Shown here: piece by piece, positions 50,495 through 58,893 of the stretch
Layout: each line of letters opens with the position of its first letter
Numbering within the stretch: the first letter of the stretch is position 1
From: UBA4615 sp046046245
GTDB lineage: Bacteria; Pseudomonadota; Gammaproteobacteria; Burkholderiales; Burkholderiaceae_E
Length of the DNA: 64,000 nt
NCBI GenBank assembly: GCA_046046245.1
Contig: JBJOKE010000040.1
Coordinates: 1 to 64,000 of the forward strand
Direction of reading: 5' to 3'
Translations under genes and position numbers: made by a program
The notes under the pieces: model-generated
The model's database searches: none
What the model was told of the DNA's origin: nothing
The model's input: only the letters and a program-made list of their open reading frames with translations

Positions 50495-51291
50495 TGGGGG
50501 TCGACGAGACGCCCGTCGCGGCGGCCGTCGCGGCCGGGACCGCGCCGGGCTCGAGCCGGCTGGTCGCCCGCAACCTGATGAAGGTCTACGGCAGCCGCAC
50601 CGTCGTCAAGGACGTGTCGGTCGAGGTCAGCAGCGGCGAGGTGGTCGGCCTGCTCGGCCGCAACGGCGCCGGGAAGACGACCTGCTTCTACATGATCGCC
50701 GGCCTCGTCCCCACCGACGGCGGACGCATCGAGCTCGACGGCGAGGCGATCAACCGGCTGCCGATCCACAAGCGCGCGCGCCGCGGCCTGTCATACCTGC
50801 CCCAGGAGGCCTCGGTCTTCCGCAAGCTCACGGTCGAGGAGAACGTGCTCGCGGTGCTCGAGCTGCAGGTGGGCGAGGACGGCCGCCCGCTCGCGAAGGC
50901 CGAGATCCAGCGTCGCCTCGACGCGCTGCTCGACGAGCTGCAGATCTCCCACCTGCGCTCGAACCCGGCGCAGTCCCTGTCGGGCGGCGAGCGCCGCCGC
51001 GTCGAGATCGCCCGCGCGCTCGCGACCTCTCCGCGCTTCATCCTGCTCGACGAGCCGTTCGCCGGCGTCGACCCGATCGCGGTGATCGAGATCCAGCGGA
51101 TCGTCCGTTTCCTCAAGGAGCGCTCGATCGGCGTGCTGATCACGGACCACAACGTCCGGGAAACCCTCGGGATCTGTGACCGCGCCTACATCATCAATGA
51201 TGGTATCGTTCTTGCTTTCGGGCGGCCCGACGAAGTGATCCAGGACGATCGCGTGCGCCAGGCCTACCTCGGCGCCGACTTCCGGATGTGA
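50494..51291 (+). CDS. lptB: LPS export ABC transporter ATPase LptB
   Basis: Powers extraction of LPS from the inner membrane with LptFG. 265 residues; the family core begins at about residue 22 (SRLVARNLMKVYGSRTVVKD) after a short extension. Walker A GRNGAGKTTCFYMIAG, PQEASVFRKLTVEEN, signature LSGGERRRVEIARALA, Walker B FILLDEPFAGVDP, switch His TDHNVRETL. Near the C-terminus, codons for NDGIVLA are mostly T-ending, unlike the rest of the gene, and contain a sigma-54-like element. Confidence 0.97.
   Translation: MGVDETPVAAAVAAGTAPGSSRLVARNLMKVYGSRTVVKDVSVEVSSGEVVGLLGRNGAGKTTCFYMIAGLVPTDGGRIELDGEAINRLPIHKRARRGLSYLPQEASVFRKLTVEENVLAVLELQVGEDGRPLAKAEIQRRLDALLDELQISHLRSNPAQSLSGGERRRVEIARALATSPRFILLDEPFAGVDPIAVIEIQRIVRFLKERSIGVLITDHNVRETLGICDRAYIINDGIVLAFGRPDEVIQDDRVRQAYLGADFRM
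51201..51216 (+). promoter_or_regulatory. Sigma-54-type (-24/-12) promoter candidate upstream of rpoN, inside lptB
   Basis: TGGTATCGTTCTTGCT fits the -24/-12 pattern TGGYRYR-N4-TTGCW at all defined positions but one, with the essential GG (51202-51203) and GC (51214-51215) exactly 10 nt apart. It lies within lptB, about 110 nt before the rpoN ATG. The codons covering it (AAT, GAT, GGT, ATC, GTT, CTT, GCT) are mostly disfavoured in this genome, as if the DNA itself were under selection. Confidence 0.5.
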
Positions 51292-51324
51292 CGGGTCCCG
51301 CCGGGCCGCCCGTCGGCCCCGTCG

Positions 51325-52851
51325 ATGAAACCGTCGCTCCAGCTCAGGCTCTCCCAGCAGCTCGCCCTCACGCCGCAGCTGCAGCAGTCGATCCGACTGC
51401 TGCAGCTGTCGACACTCGAGCTCAACCAGGAGCTCGAGCAGATCCTCGCCGAGAACCCGCTGCTCGAGCGGCTCGACGATCCGCTCGCCGACTGCGCGCG
51501 GATCGCGCCGAACGGATCGCTCGACACCGCGCCGCCCGCGGCCGACCTCGACGGCGGCGCCGGTCCCGCGGCGGCCGACCGCGCCGAGCGGTCGGAGGGC
51601 GGCGACGGTACCGAGCGCGTCGAGCGTGCCGACGGCGGCCTCGACGGCGACGGCGAGGGCTTCGGCGACCACGGCTCGGACTGGGGCGGCGAGGGTCGCG
51701 GCAGCCGGACCGAGGACGGCGACGACGAGCGCGAGTTCCCGCAGGTCGCCTCGACCGGCGACCGGCTGCGCGACCACCTGCTGCGCCAGCTCGCCGGCAC
51801 CGGCGCCACGGTGCGCGACAGGGCGCTGGTGACGCTGCTGATCGACGAGCTCGACGGCGACGGCTACCTGCGCGCGAGCCTCGACGAGGTCATGGAGGCG
51901 CTGCCCGCCGAGCTGGAGATCGAGCCCGAGGAGCTGTCCGCGGCGCTGCGCCTGCTGCAGAGCTTCGATCCCCCCGGCGTCGGCGCGCGCTCGATTCCCG
52001 AGTGCCTGCTGCTGCAGCTCGCCGCGCTGCCGCCCGTCGCCCGACCGACGGAGGCGACGATGAAGCTCGCCGCTTCGATCGTCCACCAGCACCTCGAGCT
52101 GCTCGGCGCACGCGACTTCGCGCGCCTGAAGCGCGTGCTGCGCTGCGACGACGACGCGCTGCGCGCGGCGCAGCAGCTGATCCAGGGGCTGAATCCCCGC
52201 CCGGGGAGCGGCTTTGCGGGCGATCCACCGGCCTACGTCGTCCCGGACGTCATGGTGCGCCGCGGCAGGAATGGCTGGCAGGCGGTGCTCAACCCCGACG
52301 TCATGCCCCGCCTGAGGATCAACGACGTCTATGCGCAGATCCTCAAGCGCAACCGCGGCAGCACCGGCGGCAGCCTCTCGTCGCAGTTGCAGGAGGCGCG
52401 CTGGCTGGTGAAGAATGTCCAACAGCGATTCGACACCATCCAGCGGGTCGCCCAGGCCATCGTGGACCGGCAACGGGCCTTCTTCACCCACGGTGCCGTG
52501 GCCATGCGTCCGCTGGTGCTGCGCGAGATCGCCGACGCACTGGGCCTGCACGAATCGACCGTCTCTCGCGTGACCACGCAGAAGCACATGCACACGCCGT
52601 TCGGCACGTTCGAGATGAAGTACTTCTTCGGGAGCCACGTGGCGACCGACACGGGCGGCGCCGCCTCCAGCACCGCCATCCGGGCCCTGATCAAGCAACT
52701 CGTCACCGCGGAGGATCCCAAGACCCCCCTATCCGACAGCCGTATCGCCGAACTGCTCGGCGAGCAGGGCATCGTCGTCGCCCGCCGCACGGTCGCCAAG
52801 TACCGCGAGGCGCTGCAGATCCCGCCGGTCGCCCAGCGCAAGGCGCTGTAG
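51325..52851 (+). CDS. rpoN: RNA polymerase sigma-54 factor
   Basis: Alternative sigma factor for enhancer-dependent promoters. 508 residues from ATG 51325 (MKPSLQLRLSQQLALTPQLQ). Region I is Gln/Leu-rich (1-50, with EILAENPLLE-like LEQILAENPLLERLD). Region II is unusually long and acidic/Gly-rich (about 60-140). Then come the core-binding region, the helix-turn-helix LHESTVSRVTTQKHM and the RpoN box ARRTVAKYREAL. It starts 33 bp after lptB with no clear Shine-Dalgarno, in the conserved lptB-rpoN-hpf-ptsN order. Confidence 0.97.
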   Translation: MKPSLQLRLSQQLALTPQLQQSIRLLQLSTLELNQELEQILAENPLLERLDDPLADCARIAPNGSLDTAPPAADLDGGAGPAAADRAERSEGGDGTERVERADGGLDGDGEGFGDHGSDWGGEGRGSRTEDGDDEREFPQVASTGDRLRDHLLRQLAGTGATVRDRALVTLLIDELDGDGYLRASLDEVMEALPAELEIEPEELSAALRLLQSFDPPGVGARSIPECLLLQLAALPPVARPTEATMKLAASIVHQHLELLGARDFARLKRVLRCDDDALRAAQQLIQGLNPRPGSGFAGDPPAYVVPDVMVRRGRNGWQAVLNPDVMPRLRINDVYAQILKRNRGSTGGSLSSQLQEARWLVKNVQQRFDTIQRVAQAIVDRQRAFFTHGAVAMRPLVLREIADALGLHESTVSRVTTQKHMHTPFGTFEMKYFFGSHVATDTGGAASSTAIRALIKQLVTAEDPKTPLSDSRIAELLGEQGIVVARRTVAKYREALQIPPVAQRKAL

Positions 52852-52930
52852 CCCCGGTCGGCAGGATCTCCCGACGACGGCGTGCCCGCTGCGCCGCCAC
52901 CGCAACGTCGTGAGCCATACAGGAGCTTTC

Positions 52931-53251
52931 ATGAATCTCTCCATCAGCGGGCACCACCTCGAAGTCACCCCTGCGTTGCGCGAATACGTCACGGCGAAGC
53001 TCGATCGGATCCGACGGCATTTCGACCAGGTGATCGACGTCAGCGTGTTCCTGTCGGTGGACAAGCTGGTGCAGAAGGCGGAGGTCTCGCTGCACGTCCG
53101 CGGCAAGGACCTGTTCGCCGAGGCCAGCGACGCCGACCTGTACGCGGCCATCGACGCGCTCGTCGACAAGCTCGACCGCCAGGTCCTGAAGTACAAGGAC
53201 AAGCGCGCGGCTCACGCGCACGAGGCGATCAAGCACCAGCTCGAGACCTGA
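52931..53251 (+). CDS. hpf: Ribosome hibernation promoting factor, short form
   Basis: Binds the 30S subunit and promotes inactive 100S ribosomes in stationary phase. 106 residues from ATG 52931 with AGGAG 5 nt upstream. Beta-alpha-beta-beta-beta-alpha features: MNLSISGHHLEVTPALREYV, EVSLHVRGKDLFAEASDADL, YAAIDALVDKLDRQVLKYKDK. Short form, without the C-terminal dimerisation domain. It lies 79 bp after rpoN. Confidence 0.96.
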   Translation: MNLSISGHHLEVTPALREYVTAKLDRIRRHFDQVIDVSVFLSVDKLVQKAEVSLHVRGKDLFAEASDADLYAAIDALVDKLDRQVLKYKDKRAAHAHEAIKHQLET

Positions 53252-53484
53252 GCCTGCGTCCAGGACAGCCGGGGCGCCCTGCCCCGGCCGGCGGATGCCC
53301 GGCATGTGCCGGACCGGGTGTCCGACCGCCGCGCTTCGGAATTCCTGGAGTCGGCTTCCCGCAACGCAAAATCGTTCTCGGTCGCAGGCCGCCCGCCGTG
53401 GCTATAATCGGCCGCGACTACGGGTCGGGCCCGGGTCCTGCAGGTCTATTGCATCGCAACAACCGGCCGCTCGCGGCACCCGAG
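53252..53484. other. Intergenic region between hpf and ptsN with a -10 element
   Basis: 233 bp without a gene. A perfect -10 hexamer TATAAT is present at 53403-53408, 77 nt before the ptsN ATG, but the expected -35 position has no good match. A short dyad TTGC-ATC-GCAA lies at about 53449-53459. This suggests that ptsN has its own promoter besides read-through from rpoN-hpf. Confidence 0.5.
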
Positions 53485-53955
53485 ATGAACCGAATCGCCA
53501 AGCTGCTGCCGGCCCGAAACGTCCTGCTGGACCTGGCGGTCACGAGCAAGAAGCGGGTATTCGAGCAGGCCGCGCTGCTGTTCGAGAACGAGCACGGCAT
53601 CGAGCGCGGCAAGGTCTTCGACTCGCTGTTCGCCCGCGAGCGCCTCGGCTCCACGGGGCTGGGCCAGCAGGTCGCGATTCCCCACGGACGCATCAAGGGC
53701 CTGCGCGACGCGATCGCCGCGGTGGTCCGCGTCGAGACCCCGATCGCCTTCGACGCGCCCGACGGCCTGCCCGTCAGGCTGCTCGTCTTCCTGCTGGTAC
53801 CGGAGCACGCGACCGAGGAACACCTCGAGATCCTGTCCGAGCTGGCCGAGCTGCTGTCGGACGCCGGCATCCGCGACACGCTGATGACCTCCGACGACGC
53901 CGCGGCGATCCACCGGGTGCTGGCCACCTGGGAGCCGTACCGCCCCGCCGCCTGA
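53485..53955 (+). CDS. ptsN: PTS IIA-like nitrogen regulatory protein
   Basis: EIIA-Ntr, a phosphoryl acceptor of the nitrogen PTS that regulates potassium transport, metabolism and stress. 156 residues from ATG 53485 (MNRIAKLLPARNVLLDL). Phosphorylated His is His67 in QQVAIPHGRIKGL. It lies between hpf and hprK as in most betaproteobacteria. No ptsH or ptsI is present in the window. Confidence 0.96.
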   Translation: MNRIAKLLPARNVLLDLAVTSKKRVFEQAALLFENEHGIERGKVFDSLFARERLGSTGLGQQVAIPHGRIKGLRDAIAAVVRVETPIAFDAPDGLPVRLLVFLLVPEHATEEHLEILSELAELLSDAGIRDTLMTSDDAAAIHRVLATWEPYRPAA

Positions 53956-54019
53956 ACGGCCTCGGCACCGGGAGGGCCCGAGGCTGCGTCGCACGGATCG
54001 GCGGTGTAGAGTCGGACCG

Positions 54020-55030
54020 ATGTCCGCCGAGTCCCATGTCCCGGTCGACGCCGGGCCGCCGCCCGACGCCGGATCGCCGCCCCCTCCCGAGCCGCCTCCG
54101 ACGCTGACCGTCGGCGGGCTCGTCGACCGCGCCCGGGACACGATGGCGCTCGGCTGGGTGGCCGGCCGCGCAGGCATCGACCGACCGGCCGCCGCGCCGG
54201 CCCCCGATACCGTCGACCAGGTCGGCTACCTGAACCTGATCCACCCGCACCGCATCCAGGTGCTGGGCATCGCCGAGGTCGGCTACTTCCACCGGCTGAG
54301 CGAGACCCGCCGCGGGCACATCATCGACGAGATCGTCGCCGGCGACCCGCCGGCGCTGGTGATGTCCGAGGGCATCGTGCCCCCGCCGCAGCTGGTCGCC
54401 GCCTGCGAGGCCCACGGGCTGCCGCTGCTCGAATGCGTGCTGCCCAGCGCACGGACGATCGAGCTGCTGCGCGGCCTGCTCGCGAAGGCGCTCGCGGTCT
54501 CCTGCACGATGCACGGCGTGCTGATGGACGTGCTCGGGCTCGGCGTGCTGATCACCGGCGAGTCGGGGCTCGGCAAGAGCGAGCTGGGACTGGAGCTGAT
54601 CAGCCGCGGCCACGGGCTGGTGGCCGACGACGTCGTCGAGCTGCAGCGGATCGGCCCGCGCACGATCGAGGGACGCTGCCCGCCGCTGCTGCAGGGCCTG
54701 CTCGAGGTCCGCGGCCTCGGACTGCTCGACATCAAGACCGTCTTCGGCGAGACCGCGGTGCGGCGCAAGATGCGACTGAAGCTGATCGTCCACCTGGTAC
54801 GGCGCAGCACCCACGAGGACGAGTACGAGCGGCTGCCGCTCGAGGACCTCGCCCAGGAGGTGCTCGGCCTGCAGGTCCGCAAGGTCGTCGTGCCGGTGGC
54901 GGCGGGCCGCAACATCGCGGTGCTGACCGAGGCCGCGGTGCGCAACACCATCCTGAGGCTGCGCGGCATCGACACGATGCGGGAATTCGTCGCGCGCCAG
55001 CAGCGCGAGATCGAGTCGGCGGGCGAGTGA
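54020..55030 (+). CDS. hprK: HPr kinase/phosphorylase
   Basis: Bifunctional Ser-kinase/phosphorylase acting on HPr. 336 residues with a Pro-rich N-terminal extension (about 8-28) ahead of the usual N domain. His165 in MHGVLMDVLGLGV, Walker A GESGLGKS (180-187), ADDVVEL, signature EVRGLGLLDIKT, and C-terminal RRSTHEDEYERL. A -10-like TAGAGT lies 7 nt before the ATG and no Shine-Dalgarno is visible. Followed 4 bp later by rapZ. Confidence 0.96.
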   Translation: MSAESHVPVDAGPPPDAGSPPPPEPPPTLTVGGLVDRARDTMALGWVAGRAGIDRPAAAPAPDTVDQVGYLNLIHPHRIQVLGIAEVGYFHRLSETRRGHIIDEIVAGDPPALVMSEGIVPPPQLVAACEAHGLPLLECVLPSARTIELLRGLLAKALAVSCTMHGVLMDVLGLGVLITGESGLGKSELGLELISRGHGLVADDVVELQRIGPRTIEGRCPPLLQGLLEVRGLGLLDIKTVFGETAVRRKMRLKLIVHLVRRSTHEDEYERLPLEDLAQEVLGLQVRKVVVPVAAGRNIAVLTEAAVRNTILRLRGIDTMREFVARQQREIESAGE

Positions 55031-55034
55031 AGGC

Positions 55035-55904
55035 ATGAAGGTCGTTCTGATCACCGGGATCTCCGGCTCGGGGAAGTCGATCGCGATCAACGTCCTCGAG
55101 GACGACGGCTTCTTCTGCATCGACAACCTGCCGGCGAAGTTCCTGCAGGAGGTCATCGGCTCGATGCAGGAGCAGGGGTACCCGCGGGTCGCGGTCTCGG
55201 TCGACGCGCGCAGCGGCGAGTCGGTCGCCGAGCTGCGCGACATCATCGCGGCGCTGCGTCGCGACCACGACGTGAAGGTGCTGTTCCTCAACGCGCGGAC
55301 CGACACGCTGGTGCAGCGCTATTCCGAGACCCGGCGGCGCCACCCGCTCGCGATGCAGGCGAGCCCCGACGAGCCGGCGCCCACGCTGCTCGAGGCGATC
55401 GAGCGGGAGCGCGACCTGATGAGCGCGATCGAGGACCTCGGCGCGTCGATCGACACCAGCGACCTGCACCCGAACGTGCTGCGCCAATGGGTGCGCGACA
55501 CCGCCGCGCTGGACCGCGCGTCGATCGTGCTGCTGTTCGAGTCGTTCGCGTTCAAGTCCGGCGTGCCGCTCGACGCGGACCTGGTCTTCGACGTCCGCTG
55601 CCTGCCGAACCCCTACTACACCCCGGCGCTGCGGCCGCTGTCCGGGCTCGACGAGCCGGTCGCCCAGTTCCTGCGCGGCGTACCCGCGGTCACGCGGATG
55701 ATCGAGCACATCGAGCATTTCCTCGAGACCTGGCTGCCGTCGTACGTGCAGGAGAACCGCAGCTACCTGACCGTCGCGATCGGCTGCACCGGCGGCCAGC
55801 ACCGCTCGGTCTACGTCGTCGAGGAACTCGCGCGCCGCTTCCGCGCGGCGGAGCGCGTGCTGGTCCGGCACCGCTCGCTCGCGGCGCGGCGCATCGAGGC
55901 CTGA
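55035..55904 (+). CDS. rapZ: RNase adapter protein RapZ / RapZ-family nucleotide-binding protein
   Basis: 289-residue P-loop protein. In enterobacteria RapZ guides RNase E to the GlmZ sRNA; in betaproteobacteria the role is less clear. Walker A GISGSGKS (8-15), DNLPAKFLQEV, Walker B-like FLNARTDTLVQRYSETRRRHPL, and a C-terminal domain with FDVRCLPNPYY and AIGCTGGQHRSVYVVEEL. It lies 4 bp after hprK, suggesting co-translation. Confidence 0.95.
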   Translation: MKVVLITGISGSGKSIAINVLEDDGFFCIDNLPAKFLQEVIGSMQEQGYPRVAVSVDARSGESVAELRDIIAALRRDHDVKVLFLNARTDTLVQRYSETRRRHPLAMQASPDEPAPTLLEAIERERDLMSAIEDLGASIDTSDLHPNVLRQWVRDTAALDRASIVLLFESFAFKSGVPLDADLVFDVRCLPNPYYTPALRPLSGLDEPVAQFLRGVPAVTRMIEHIEHFLETWLPSYVQENRSYLTVAIGCTGGQHRSVYVVEELARRFRAAERVLVRHRSLAARRIEA

Positions 55905-55920
55905 GCCGCAGGACGCCGCC

Positions 55921-56526
55921 GTGATCGCCGACCTGCCGATCTTCCCGCTGTCCACCGTGCTGTTCCCGGGCGGCGTGCTGCCGCTCCGGATCTTCGAGGC
56001 ACGCTACATGGACATGGTCCGCGACTGCATGCAGCGCGAGGCGCCCTTCGGCGTGTGCCTGATCACCCGCGGCGGCGAGGTCGGCGAGCCGGCCGAGCAC
56101 GAGCCGATCGGCACCCTCGCGCACATCCGCGGCTGGGACATGGAGCAGCTCGGCCTGCTGCAGCTGCGCACGGTGGGCGGTGCACGCTTCCGGATCCTCG
56201 ACCGCCGGGTGGGCGGGAACGGGCTGATCCGCGCGAGCGTCGACGAGCTGCCTGACGATCCGCGCGTCGAGGTGCCCGACGAGATGGCCGAGTGCGCGAT
56301 GCTCGTGCACCGGCTGATCGACGACCTGCGCGCCCGCGAGCCCGACCCGGACAGGCGGATGATCGCCGAGCCGCCCGACGTCGAATCGGCCGCCTGGGTC
56401 GCCAACCGGCTCGCCGAGTTCCTGCCGATCCCCAACCCCGCCAAGCACAAGCTGATGGCGCTCGACGAGCCGCTGGTGCGGCTGTCGCTGGTGATGCGCT
56501 GGCTGCAGCAGCATCAGGTGCTCTGA
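55921..56526 (+). CDS. Lon N-terminal (LAN/PUA-like) domain protein
   Basis: 201-residue stand-alone protein with only the substrate-binding domain of Lon; no ATPase or protease domain. GTG start 55921 with AGGA upstream. The pattern LPIFPLSTVLFPGGVLPLRI and FEARYMDMVRDC is diagnostic. It probably binds protein ligands or acts as an adapter, but its role is unknown. It lies 16 bp after rapZ. Confidence 0.92.
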   Translation: MIADLPIFPLSTVLFPGGVLPLRIFEARYMDMVRDCMQREAPFGVCLITRGGEVGEPAEHEPIGTLAHIRGWDMEQLGLLQLRTVGGARFRILDRRVGGNGLIRASVDELPDDPRVEVPDEMAECAMLVHRLIDDLRAREPDPDRRMIAEPPDVESAAWVANRLAEFLPIPNPAKHKLMALDEPLVRLSLVMRWLQQHQVL

Positions 56527-56542
56527 ACGCCGAGGTCCTCCG

Positions 56543-57310
56543 ATGAACACGAACAGGGACGGGTCCGCCCGCGGCACGATGCTGGTCACCGGCGGCAGCC
56601 GAGGCATCGGCGCCGCGGTCGCACGGCTCGCGGCGCGCCGCGGCTGGTCGGTGGCGGTGGTCTATCGCGATCGCGCCGCCGACGCCGACGCGGTGGTCGC
56701 GGCGATCGCAGCCGAGGGCGGGCGCGCGCTCGCGGTCCGCGCCGACGTCGGCGACGAGGCCGGCGTCGCGCAGGCGTTCCGCGAGGCCGACGCGCTCGGG
56801 CCGCTGACCGCGCTCGTCAACAACGCCGGCGTCACCGGCGGCGTGGCGCGGGTCGACGAACTCGATCCCGCGCGACTCGACGAGGTGCTGCGCACGAACG
56901 TGCGCGCCCCCTTCCTCTGCGCGCGCGAGGCGATCCGCCGGATGTCGACGCGGCACGGCGGTCGCGGCGGCGCGATCGTCAACGTGGGCTCGGGCGCGTC
57001 GCAGCTCGGCACGCCCGGCGTCTGGGTCCACTACGCGGCCACGAAGGGCGCGATCGACACGATGACGGTCGGACTCGCGAAGGAAGTGGCCGCGGAGGGC
57101 ATCCGCGTGAACTGCGTGCGCCCCGGTCTGATCGACACCGAGATCCATGCCTCGCGGCCGCCGGGCCAGTTCGAGGAGATCGCGCGCTCGGTGCCGATGG
57201 CACGCGTCGGCACCGCCGACGAGGTCGCGCGCTCGATCGTCTGGCTCGGCGACGACGAGGCCTCGCCCTACGTCACCGGCAGCTTCGTCGACTGCCGCGG
57301 CGGGCGCTGA
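56543..57310 (+). CDS. Short-chain dehydrogenase/reductase (FabG-like)
   Basis: 255 residues, classical SDR. Cofactor motif TGGSRGIGAAVA (about 16-27), NNAGVTGG, catalytic Ser in NVGSGASQLG, YxxxK as YAATKGA, and the conserved C-terminus SPYVTGSFVDCRGGR. GAGG precedes the ATG. Follows the Lon-N protein gene by 16 bp. Substrate unknown; the FabG-like C-terminus suggests a 3-oxoacyl or sugar-type substrate but does not prove it. Confidence 0.93.
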   Translation: MNTNRDGSARGTMLVTGGSRGIGAAVARLAARRGWSVAVVYRDRAADADAVVAAIAAEGGRALAVRADVGDEAGVAQAFREADALGPLTALVNNAGVTGGVARVDELDPARLDEVLRTNVRAPFLCAREAIRRMSTRHGGRGGAIVNVGSGASQLGTPGVWVHYAATKGAIDTMTVGLAKEVAAEGIRVNCVRPGLIDTEIHASRPPGQFEEIARSVPMARVGTADEVARSIVWLGDDEASPYVTGSFVDCRGGR

Positions 57311-57335
57311 CCGCGCGCGCCGCGGCGCACGACCG

Positions 57336-58718
57336 TCAGTCGAACAGGCCGACCTTCTTCCGACGCGCGGCCGGCGCCGCTGCGGCAGGCGCATCGCGAC
57401 GCGGCGGCTCGCCGATCGCGCCGCCGATCGCCTCGGCGAGCACGGCGTCCGCGCCCGCCAGGGCGACCTGCACCTGCTCGGCGATGCCGTTGCGATCCGG
57501 CGCGCCATTGACCGTCAGCCGGCCGCGCGCGTAGTCGAAGGATGCGACGAGCGCCTTGCCCTTCTCCGACGCGAAGCCGCTGGTCAGCACGAACTCGCGC
57601 TGCTCGTCGTCGAGCAGCCTGCCGGTGACCTCGACGCGACCGCGGGCGAAGGCCTGCGTCGCGAGCGAGGCCGGCAGCTTCGTGCCGCGCTCGCCGGAGG
57701 GCTCCAGGCCCAGCTCGAGCTCGCCCTTCACGCCGCCGTCCTCGCCGGCCGCCGCGAGCCGGGTGACCGCGATCGACAGGCCGCGCGCCAGCATCGCGCG
57801 CACCGCCTCTCGCGCCTGATCGGTCTCGGCGCGCGTCATCCCCTGGAAGCCGCAGCGCTCGGTGGCGAGCTTCGTCAGCGTCTCCCAGCTCTTCAGGTGC
57901 ACGCCCTTCATCGCGACGTCGAGCGCCACGTCGCGCAGGCTCTCGTCCTCGACGACCACCTTGCGCACGGTCGGCGCGAAGCGCGCGTCGAGCACGTCGC
58001 CGCGGACCGAGGCCTCGGACAGCAGCGACAGGCCCTCCATCTGGAGCTGCGGCGTGTCGACGTGCTCGATCTCCACCTTCGCCTGGCCCGTGCCGAGCTT
58101 CAGGTCGGCGAGGTCCATGCCGAACTTCACGCCGCGGACCTCGTACGCGCCGTCCTCGTCCCGGACGGTCGCGCGGTCGGTCGTCCAGTCGAGCTTCATC
58201 GCCGAGCCGGACAGCGCGAATCGGCCGCTGCCGGCGGCCACCTTCATCGTGGTGCGGCCCTCGCGCAGCTGCAGCTCGGGCATCGACACCGCCGCCTCGA
58301 GCGGGCCGCCGCGCGAGGCCGAGCCCTCGGCGACCAGCAGCGCACGACCCGCGAGACCGTCCTTCAGCGCGTCGCCCAGCTCGCCCAGCGGCCGCGCCGA
58401 CACCTTGAAGCGGACCGGCGCGTTCGGCATCCCGAAGTGCGCGAGCTCGTACTCGACCGTCGCGCGCAGCGGCTTCGCGCCGGCCTCGGCGACGTCGCAG
58501 CCGGGCTGCATCGACAGCTCGAAGCGCCCGGTCGAGCGCAGCAGGCCCGTCTCGTGCGCCAGCGACGAGACGCGGACGTCGCCGTCCTTCATCGACTGCT
58601 CGAAGGCGGCCACCTCGTCGGCAACGGCGTTCGCGCGCAGGTGGGTGACGCCGCCGACGGCGGCAGCGGCGGTGAGGGCGAGGCCGGTCGAGGCCAGCAC
58701 GATCGAACGGGTCTTCAT
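57336..58718 (-). CDS. DUF945 (YdgA-like) periplasmic protein
   Basis: 460 residues from ATG 58718 (MKTRSIVLASTGLALTAAAA). An N-terminal signal/anchor (about 5-25) is followed by a long beta-rich region typical of the YdgA/DUF945 family: ETGLLRSTGRFELSM, LEAAVSMPELQLREG, GVKFGMDLADLKLGTGQAKV. The C-terminus is Ala-rich and ends RRKKVGLFD. Function of the family is unknown. Converges on the SDR gene with a 25-bp gap; 175 bp of non-coding sequence separates it from mutY upstream. Confidence 0.88.
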   Translation of the reverse strand: MKTRSIVLASTGLALTAAAAVGGVTHLRANAVADEVAAFEQSMKDGDVRVSSLAHETGLLRSTGRFELSMQPGCDVAEAGAKPLRATVEYELAHFGMPNAPVRFKVSARPLGELGDALKDGLAGRALLVAEGSASRGGPLEAAVSMPELQLREGRTTMKVAAGSGRFALSGSAMKLDWTTDRATVRDEDGAYEVRGVKFGMDLADLKLGTGQAKVEIEHVDTPQLQMEGLSLLSEASVRGDVLDARFAPTVRKVVVEDESLRDVALDVAMKGVHLKSWETLTKLATERCGFQGMTRAETDQAREAVRAMLARGLSIAVTRLAAAGEDGGVKGELELGLEPSGERGTKLPASLATQAFARGRVEVTGRLLDDEQREFVLTSGFASEKGKALVASFDYARGRLTVNGAPDRNGIAEQVQVALAGADAVLAEAIGGAIGEPPRRDAPAAAAPAARRKKVGLFD

Positions 58719-58893
58719 GGGGGCGGCGTGGTCGGGGACATGGGGGCCGATGGCACGGTCTCTTCGGCGCCGCCGATGTGCAAACGCAACCAAGCCCGGC
58801 GGTCGCCGACGGACGGCGAGCGGCGGCCCTGCGGACGGCCGGCCCGCGTCGTGTCCAGGACGAACGGCTGCGCTCCCGGGCGCCCGCGACCCC

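Noticed and set aside
53403..53408. Full sigma-70 promoter for ptsN
   Set aside because: TATAAT is perfect but no -35 match lies 15-19 nt upstream, so only a -10 element is reported within the intergenic entry.
53449..53459. TTGC-ATC-GCAA dyad before ptsN as an operator
   Set aside because: Four-base arms are too short to separate from chance, and no regulator is implied by the neighbours.
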